Shown: positions 59,216 through 64,000 of the stretch, piece by piece | How positions within the stretch are numbered: position 1 is the stretch's first letter | Layout: the number at the start of each line of letters is the position of its first letter | Source: Streptomyces sp. Tue6028 | Lineage (GTDB): Bacteria; Actinomycetota; Actinomycetes; Streptomycetales; Streptomycetaceae | Assembly (NCBI RefSeq): GCF_002300165.1 | Contig: NZ_MLCE01000027.1 | Coordinates: 62,001-126,000, forward strand | DNA length: 64,000 nt | Direction of reading: 5' to 3' | Made by a program: the position numbers and the translations under genes | Notes under the pieces: generated by a model | Told to the model about the DNA's origin: nothing | Databases searched by the model: none | Seen by the model: the letters and a program-made list of their open reading frames with translations, nothing else

Positions 59216-59323
59216 CGTTTTCCTGGCCCACCTCAAGCCGGGAAGGGAGCGCGAGGGACCATGGGGGGACGGTGGAGCCGGTCATTCCGGTAGACCGAGA
59301 TCCAACATCAGGAGCCAGAGACC

Positions 59324-60928
59324 ATGACGGAAACCAGCGAACTCGACGATTCCTTCCACGTCTTCGACACGACCCTGCGCGACGGCGCGCAGCGTGAGGG
59401 CATCAACCTCACCGTGGCGGACAAGCTGGCCATCGCACGGCACCTGGACGACTTCGGGGTGGGCTTCATCGAGGGCGGCTGGCCCGGCGCCAACCCGCGC
59501 GACACCGAGTTCTTCGCCCGCGCCCAGCAGGAGATCGACTTCAAGCACGCCGAGCTCGTGGCGTTCGGCGCCACCCGCCGGGCCGGCGCGAAGGCTTCGG
59601 AGGATCCGCAGGTCAAGGCGCTCCTCGACTCGGGCGCCCAGGTGATCACCCTCGTCGCCAAATCCCACGACCGCCATGTCGAGCTCGCCCTGCGCACCAC
59701 CCTGGACGAGAACTTGGAGATGGTCCGCGACACCGTCTCCTACCTGCGCTCGCAGGGCCGCCGCGTCTTCGTCGACTGCGAGCACTTCTTCGACGGCTAC
59801 CGCGCCAACCCCGCCTACGCGAAGGCCGTCGTCCGCGCGGCGTCCGAGGCCGGCGCCGACGTCGTCGTCCTGTGCGACACCAACGGCGGCATGCTCCCGG
59901 CGCAGGTCCAGGCCGTCGTGGCCACCGTCCTCGCGGACACCGGCGCCCGGCTCGGCATCCACGCCCAGGACGACACGGGCTGCGCGGTCGCCAACACCCT
60001 CGCCGCCGTCGACGCGGGCGCCACCCACGTCCAGTGCACCGCCAACGGCTACGGCGAGCGCGTCGGCAACTCCAACCTGTTCCCCGTCGTGGCCGCACTG
60101 GAGCTCAAGTACGGCAAGAAGGTGCTCCCCGAGGGAGCCCTGCGCGAGATGACCCGCATCTCCCACGCGATCGCCGAGGTCGTCAACCTCACCCCCTCCA
60201 CGCACCAGCCCTACGTGGGCGTGTCCGCCTTCGCCCACAAGGCGGGCCTGCACGCGTCCGCCATCAAGGTCGACCCGGACCTCTACCAGCACATCGACCC
60301 CGAGCAGGTCGGCAACACCATGCGGATGCTGGTCTCCGACATGGCGGGCCGCGCCTCCATCGAGCTCAAGGGCAAGGAGCTCGGCATCGACCTCGGCGGG
60401 GACCGCGAGCTGGTCGGCCGTGTCGTCGAGCGGGTCAAGGAGCGCGAGCTCCAGGGCTACACCTACGAGGCCGCGGACGCGAGCTTCGAACTGCTGCTGC
60501 GCGCGGAGGCCGAGGGCAGGCCGCTCAAGTACTTCGAGGTCGAGTCCTGGCGCGCCATCGTCGAGGACCGCCCGGACGGGTCCCACGCCAACGAGGCCAC
60601 GGTCAAGCTCTTCGCCAAGGGCGAGCGCATCGTCGCCACCGCCGAGGGCAACGGCCCGGTCAACGCGCTGGACCGCGCGCTGCGCGTCGCCCTGGAGAAG
60701 ATCTACCCCCAGCTCGCCAAGCTGGAGCTCGTCGACTACAAGGTCCGCATCCTGGAGGGCAAGCACGGCACGTCCTCCACGACCCGCGTACTCATCTCCA
60801 CCTCCGACGGCACCGGCGAGTGGTCCACGGTGGGCGTCGCCGAGAACGTCATCGCGGCGTCGTGGCAGTCCCTGGAGGACGCGTACACGTACGGCCTGCT
60901 GCGGGCCGGGGTGGAGCCGGCGGCGTAG
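59324..60928 (+). CDS. cimA: citramalate synthase
   Basis: 534 residues, TIGR00977 type rather than true LeuA. TTLRDGAQREGINLT at the N-terminus, the barrel with FIEGGWPGANPRD, DDTGCAVAN and GNSNLFPV (Zn-binding His/Asn region HAQDDTG), the YVGVSAFAHKAGLHASA motif, and a C-terminal LeuA allosteric domain from about residue 400. It condenses pyruvate and acetyl-CoA to citramalate, giving 2-ketobutyrate for isoleucine through LeuCD/LeuB-type enzymes. The GGWPGAN active-site stretch is typical of CimA. ATG at 59324 with CAGGAG. Attenuator upstream. Confidence 0.95.
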   Translation: MTETSELDDSFHVFDTTLRDGAQREGINLTVADKLAIARHLDDFGVGFIEGGWPGANPRDTEFFARAQQEIDFKHAELVAFGATRRAGAKASEDPQVKALLDSGAQVITLVAKSHDRHVELALRTTLDENLEMVRDTVSYLRSQGRRVFVDCEHFFDGYRANPAYAKAVVRAASEAGADVVVLCDTNGGMLPAQVQAVVATVLADTGARLGIHAQDDTGCAVANTLAAVDAGATHVQCTANGYGERVGNSNLFPVVAALELKYGKKVLPEGALREMTRISHAIAEVVNLTPSTHQPYVGVSAFAHKAGLHASAIKVDPDLYQHIDPEQVGNTMRMLVSDMAGRASIELKGKELGIDLGGDRELVGRVVERVKERELQGYTYEAADASFELLLRAEAEGRPLKYFEVESWRAIVEDRPDGSHANEATVKLFAKGERIVATAEGNGPVNALDRALRVALEKIYPQLAKLELVDYKVRILEGKHGTSSTTRVLISTSDGTGEWSTVGVAENVIAASWQSLEDAYTYGLLRAGVEPAA

Positions 60929-60942
60929 GCGCCCCGAAGGCC

Positions 60943-60966
60943 GGAGGGGCCGGGGAGGGCCCCTCC
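60943..60966 (+). terminator. cimA terminator
   Basis: GGAGGGGCC (60943-60951) pairs perfectly with GGCCCCTCC (60958-60966) around GGGGAG, 14 bp after cimA; the GH30 gene ends convergently at 61034. Confidence 0.8.
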
Positions 60967-61033
60967 AGCCTGTCGGACGGCGGGCGCGGCGCGCACGGCG
61001 ACCGGACGTCGTCGCGCCGGCGCCCGCACGGTC

Positions 61034-62902
61034 CTACTGGAGCCGCCACTTCTGGTTGGCCGCTCCCGTGCAGGACCAGATCTGCGCCCGCGCGCCGTTC
61101 GCGGACGAGTTGTCCGTCACGTCGAGGCACTTGTTCGCCGCGGCGTTCACCACGTCACCCGTGGACGCGTTGTACGACCACTGCTGTGCCCCCGTGCCGT
61201 TGCAGTCGTACAGCTGCACCTTGGCCCCGTCGGCGGTGGAGCCGCCCGTCACGTCGAGGCACTTGCCGAGCGCCCGGACGGAGCCGTCCGCCTGCACGGT
61301 CCAGTTCTGCGCCGAGGACCCGTTGCAGTCGTAGAGCTGCACCGCCGAGCCGTTCGCGGACGAGCCGCCCGCCACGTCCAGGCACTTGCCGGCGAGTCCG
61401 ACGAAGGCCCCCGAACGGCTCCCGCCGCCCGACTGCGTGCCCGACCAGGTGAAGGTCGCCGACGTCCGGCCCGGCAGCGAGTAGGTGGCGTGCTGGCCGC
61501 CCCAGTTGACGGTCACGGTCTTCGCGGACGACGCCTCGTTGTACGCGATCAGTGCCTTCGACCCGTCGGGATTGCGCCAGGCCACGTTGGGCACGGCGGA
61601 CGAGGCCGTGGAGGCGATCCGCTGCGCTCCCGGCCGCACGAACTTCGTCAGGTGCCCCATCGTGTAGTACTCGATCGTGTAGTCGACGGTCCCGCTCGCC
61701 CCGTCCCCGTTGTGCACGGTGATCAGCCCGGAGCAGGTGCCGCAGCCGCCGTTGTGCGGCCCCCGGTTCTGGTCCACGGCCAGCGACCACTTGGTCACCG
61801 ACTTCGCCCAGTTCCGGGTGTAGTCGACGATGTTGAGCATGTCCTCGCGCTGCTGGTCGGCGATCCAGGTGCCACCGGAGTGCTCGGTGCCGAAGGCGTC
61901 GAGGCCCGGGTACTGGTTGTGCACGCTCGTCTGCTTGCCGACGTCGCCGCCGTACCCGTGCCAGGCGATCCCGCCGAAGTTCGGGTGCGAGCGGACCGCC
62001 GCGTCGTCCACGGTCTGCGCGGCGTACGCGTCGTACACGTCCCAGTTCCAGTCGTGCGCGAGGACCTTCGTGGACAGCCCCGCCGCCTGGAGCTTGGGCA
62101 GCAGCTCGCTCTTGGTGAAGTAGGCGAGCCCCGAGGCGTTCCAGCTCATCGAGGGGTAGCCTGAGCAGCACGTCGGCTCGTTCTGCGCGGTGACGTACGC
62201 GACGGGCACGCCCTGGTCGCGGTAGGCCTGGAGGTACTTCACGAAGTACGAGGCGTACGCGCCGTAGTCCTCCGCCTTCAGCCAGCCGCCGTTGAGCTGG
62301 CCGCTGTCCTTCATCCAGGCGGGTGCCGTCCACGGCGAGGCCATCACGGTCAGGGACGGGTTGAGCTGGAGCGCCTGCTTGGTCAGGGGCACCACGTCCG
62401 CGAGGTCGTGGGCGATCGAGAACTTCGACAGCGAGGGGTCCGTCTGTCCGGCCGGGACGTCGTCGTAGGTGTAGCCGTACCGCGCGAGGTCGGAGGCGCC
62501 CATGGGGTTGCGCAGGAAGGACAGCCCGATGCCGTCCGTCGGCGAGAACAGCTTCCGCATCGTGGCGTCCCGCGTGCTCTGCGACAGCGCTCCGCTGCTG
62601 TTCATCAGCCAGGCCGCGGTGTCCGTGAAGGACGCCCCGCCGCCGGTGAAGGTCTGGTACCGGGTGTTCTCGTCGACGGTGATGTTCTCGCCGCTTCCGC
62701 CGCTGCCGGACTGGAAGGCGAACGGCGTCTGGGCCTGGAGCCCGCGCACGACGTGCCGCCCGCCGGCGTCGTCGGTCGTGGTCAGCCAGGCGGTCACCTG
62801 TTCGCCCGCGGCCTGCGCGGGCACGGTGCCGACGGCGGTCAGCCCGGCGGTCGTCAGCAGCCCGGCGACGAGTAGCCGGGCCGCCCGGATGGATCTCCTC
62901 AT
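61034..62902 (-). CDS. secreted GH30 glycosidase with CBM13 (ricin-type) domain
   Basis: 622 residues. Sec signal peptide (residues 1-32, cleavage at AQA-AG). GH30 catalytic domain with YQTFTGGGASFTDTAA, acid/base Glu242 in TAQNEPTCC and nucleophile Glu340 in FGTEHSGGTW; a short beta-domain follows. A Ser/Gly linker (about residue 495) leads to three beta-trefoil repeats each containing CLDV and a QxW motif. GH30 proteins of this form act as glucosylceramidase-like enzymes, beta-1,6-glucanases or related hydrolases; beta-1,6-glucanase on fungal cell walls is a reasonable guess. Exported. Confidence 0.93.
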   Translation of the reverse strand: MRRSIRAARLLVAGLLTTAGLTAVGTVPAQAAGEQVTAWLTTTDDAGGRHVVRGLQAQTPFAFQSGSGGSGENITVDENTRYQTFTGGGASFTDTAAWLMNSSGALSQSTRDATMRKLFSPTDGIGLSFLRNPMGASDLARYGYTYDDVPAGQTDPSLSKFSIAHDLADVVPLTKQALQLNPSLTVMASPWTAPAWMKDSGQLNGGWLKAEDYGAYASYFVKYLQAYRDQGVPVAYVTAQNEPTCCSGYPSMSWNASGLAYFTKSELLPKLQAAGLSTKVLAHDWNWDVYDAYAAQTVDDAAVRSHPNFGGIAWHGYGGDVGKQTSVHNQYPGLDAFGTEHSGGTWIADQQREDMLNIVDYTRNWAKSVTKWSLAVDQNRGPHNGGCGTCSGLITVHNGDGASGTVDYTIEYYTMGHLTKFVRPGAQRIASTASSAVPNVAWRNPDGSKALIAYNEASSAKTVTVNWGGQHATYSLPGRTSATFTWSGTQSGGGSRSGAFVGLAGKCLDVAGGSSANGSAVQLYDCNGSSAQNWTVQADGSVRALGKCLDVTGGSTADGAKVQLYDCNGTGAQQWSYNASTGDVVNAAANKCLDVTDNSSANGARAQIWSCTGAANQKWRLQ

Positions 62903-63164
62903 GGCGCGCCGCCCTTCTGTGTGGGGGTGGGGGACGGGGCGTGCGAGCCGTGAGTAAATGACGGCTTCGGGTGCACGTCAAGAGGGTGCGCGTTCAGTTT
63001 CCGAAGGAACAACTCCCCTGATCCGGCCGTGAGTTGCCTGTGTACCGGTTCTGACGTGAAGTCTTGACGGCTGCCTGGGGCGCCAGTTAACTCACGCCGT
63101 GATCTAAGTCGTAAGAGGAGTGTACGAGTTCAGTCACCGCACGGAGAGACTCGAGGGAAGGTCC
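62903..63164. promoter_or_regulatory. divergent promoter region of two secreted glycosidase genes
   Basis: 262 bp between the GH30 start and the next gene. TTGACG (63064-63069) and TTAACT (63087-63092), spaced 17 bp, could be a promoter for the plus-strand gene. No clear sugar-repressor dyad of the CebR type is visible. Confidence 0.35.
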
Positions 63165-64000
63165 ATGCGAAGAACCGCCCTGCTCGTGTCCGCCGCCCTG
63201 CTCACCGGACTGCTGCCGCTGGCCTCCGCGAGCGCCGCGGCGGGCGCCGACGAACCGGCCCCCGTCCCCGTCGACCGCTTCGAGGGCGAGGTGCCCTTCG
63301 CCGGCCAGCCCGCCGACGGCATCTTCACCTGGGGGAGCGACTCCGACGACCCGCCCCGGCTCGCTCTGACCGCCCGCACCGACGCACCCGAGGGCGACAA
63401 GGTCCTCACCGGCTCCTACGACATCAGCGGCTACGGCGGCTTCACCCACGACTTCGCCGCCGCCCTGCCCGCCCACGACTGGTCGGCCCACAAGGGCATC
63501 CGCTTCTGGTGGGAGGGTCGCGGCAGCGGCAAGAAGATCAGCTTCGAGATCAAGGACGGCGGCGCCCACGGCGAGGCTTCCGAACTGTGGACGACGTCCT
63601 TCGCGGACGACTTCACCGGCTGGAAGCAGATCGAGATCCCCTTCACCGACTTCACCTATCGCACGGACTACCAGCCCGTCGGCGGCATCGACCAGGTGCT
63701 CGGCCTCACGCAGATGTGGGGGTACGCGGTCACCCTGCCGGTCGGCGTCAAGGGCGAGTTCGCCATGGACGGCGTCGAGCTGTACGGCAAGGCGGACCAG
63801 TCGCTGCGCGCCTCCGTGACCACCGATGCCGCGGTCCACCCGGTGAAGGAGGGCGGCACGGCGGACGTGCGCGTCTCGATCGCCACCACCGGCTCCGCCC
63901 CGATCGACGAACCGGTGACCGTCGCCTACGAGAGCGCCGGCGGGACCGCCGATCCGGACAAGGACTACACCCCGGTCAGGGGGACGATCACCTTCCCGGC
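63165..64000 (+). CDS. secreted carbohydrate-active protein, 5' part (CIA30/CBM11-like + Calx-beta)
   Basis: The frame is open from ATG 63165 to the end of the window (278 codons visible). Sec signal peptide ends at ASA-AA (residue about 25). Residues 35-210 look like a CIA30/CBM11 jelly-roll domain (FEGEVPF, IRFWWEGRGSGKKISFEIKDGG, WKQIEIPFTDFTYRTDY, FAMDGVELYG). From about residue 215 begins a Calx-beta-like repeat (VKEGGTADVRVS, ESAGGTADPDKDYTPVRGTITF). Streptomyces beta-glucosidases of family GH3 can carry such N-termini, but the catalytic part lies outside the window. An AGGGAAGG RBS is present. Confidence 0.8.
   Translation, partial: MRRTALLVSAALLTGLLPLASASAAAGADEPAPVPVDRFEGEVPFAGQPADGIFTWGSDSDDPPRLALTARTDAPEGDKVLTGSYDISGYGGFTHDFAAALPAHDWSAHKGIRFWWEGRGSGKKISFEIKDGGAHGEASELWTTSFADDFTGWKQIEIPFTDFTYRTDYQPVGGIDQVLGLTQMWGYAVTLPVGVKGEFAMDGVELYGKADQSLRASVTTDAAVHPVKEGGTADVRVSIATTGSAPIDEPVTVAYESAGGTADPDKDYTPVRGTITFP

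Noticed and set aside
59067..59323. T-box riboswitch upstream of cimA
   Set aside because: The T-box core sequence (GGTGGNACC type) is not found; GGTGGAGCC at 59270 is only a partial match, and a leader peptide explains the region better.

Overview
The window is a typical high-GC actinomycete chromosome segment, almost certainly Streptomyces. Codon use is extremely GC3-rich, GTG starts are common, and the gene order (ligA, GGDEF-EAL, gatCAB, ilvBNC, serA, put genes, leuB, ilvE, urease-like, cimA) matches, from memory, the S. coelicolor SCO5490-SCO5529 core region. There are no tRNA/rRNA genes, insertion sequences, prophage or CRISPR. The first gene is cut at its 5' end and the last at its 3' end.

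Layout. 1-8968: LOG-family protein, SDR oxidoreductase, MetE-like methyltransferase, DNA ligase LigA, a membrane-bound c-di-GMP enzyme (RmdB-like), a degenerate 61-bp tandem array, then a TetR repressor divergent from a DUF4267-cupin pair with clear operators. 9063-12636: the gatC-gatA-(small conserved ORF)-gatB operon for tRNA-dependent amidation. 12736-24200: small membrane proteins, an MMPL exporter, a GNAT enzyme, a large AAA/LuxR regulator, a secreted sugar dehydrogenase-like lipoprotein, an aldo/keto reductase and a D-2-hydroxyacid dehydrogenase.

24420-33287: a second c-di-GMP protein (PAS-GGDEF-degenerate EAL), then branched-chain amino acid genes ilvB-ilvN-ilvC behind a leader-peptide/terminator attenuator, and serA. 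33288-34284 is a gene-free kilobase filled by seven 86-bp tandem repeats bracketed by inverted hairpin elements, plus shorter repeats. 34285-42758: a second AAA/LuxR regulator, a DHA2 exporter with divergent TetR, and an MFS transporter with divergent MocR regulator. 42781-46877: a PucR regulator and two proline catabolism enzymes (proline to glutamate).

46881-53065: alpha/beta hydrolase, an AAC(2')-I-like aminoglycoside acetyltransferase, a 42-aa protein, a Tat-exported purple acid phosphatase, leuB and ilvE. 53205-58920: an NCS1 permease divergent from a urease-like ureAB-ureC pair, agmatine deiminase and TetR. This is a nitrogen-scavenging locus with an atypical UreC (flap cysteine lost) and no Ni-insertion genes. 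59067-60928: a second leader-peptide/terminator attenuator in front of citramalate synthase cimA. 61034-64000: divergent secreted glycan-degrading enzymes (GH30 with CBM13; a second, truncated one).

Themes: ilvB, ilvN, ilvC, leuB, ilvE and cimA give an almost complete isoleucine/valine set spread over 33 kb, with separate attenuators on ilvB and cimA. The most unusual items are the divergent urease-agmatine locus, the AAC(2') homologue, the TTA codon inside the GGDEF domain of the RmdB-like gene, and the repeat arrays.
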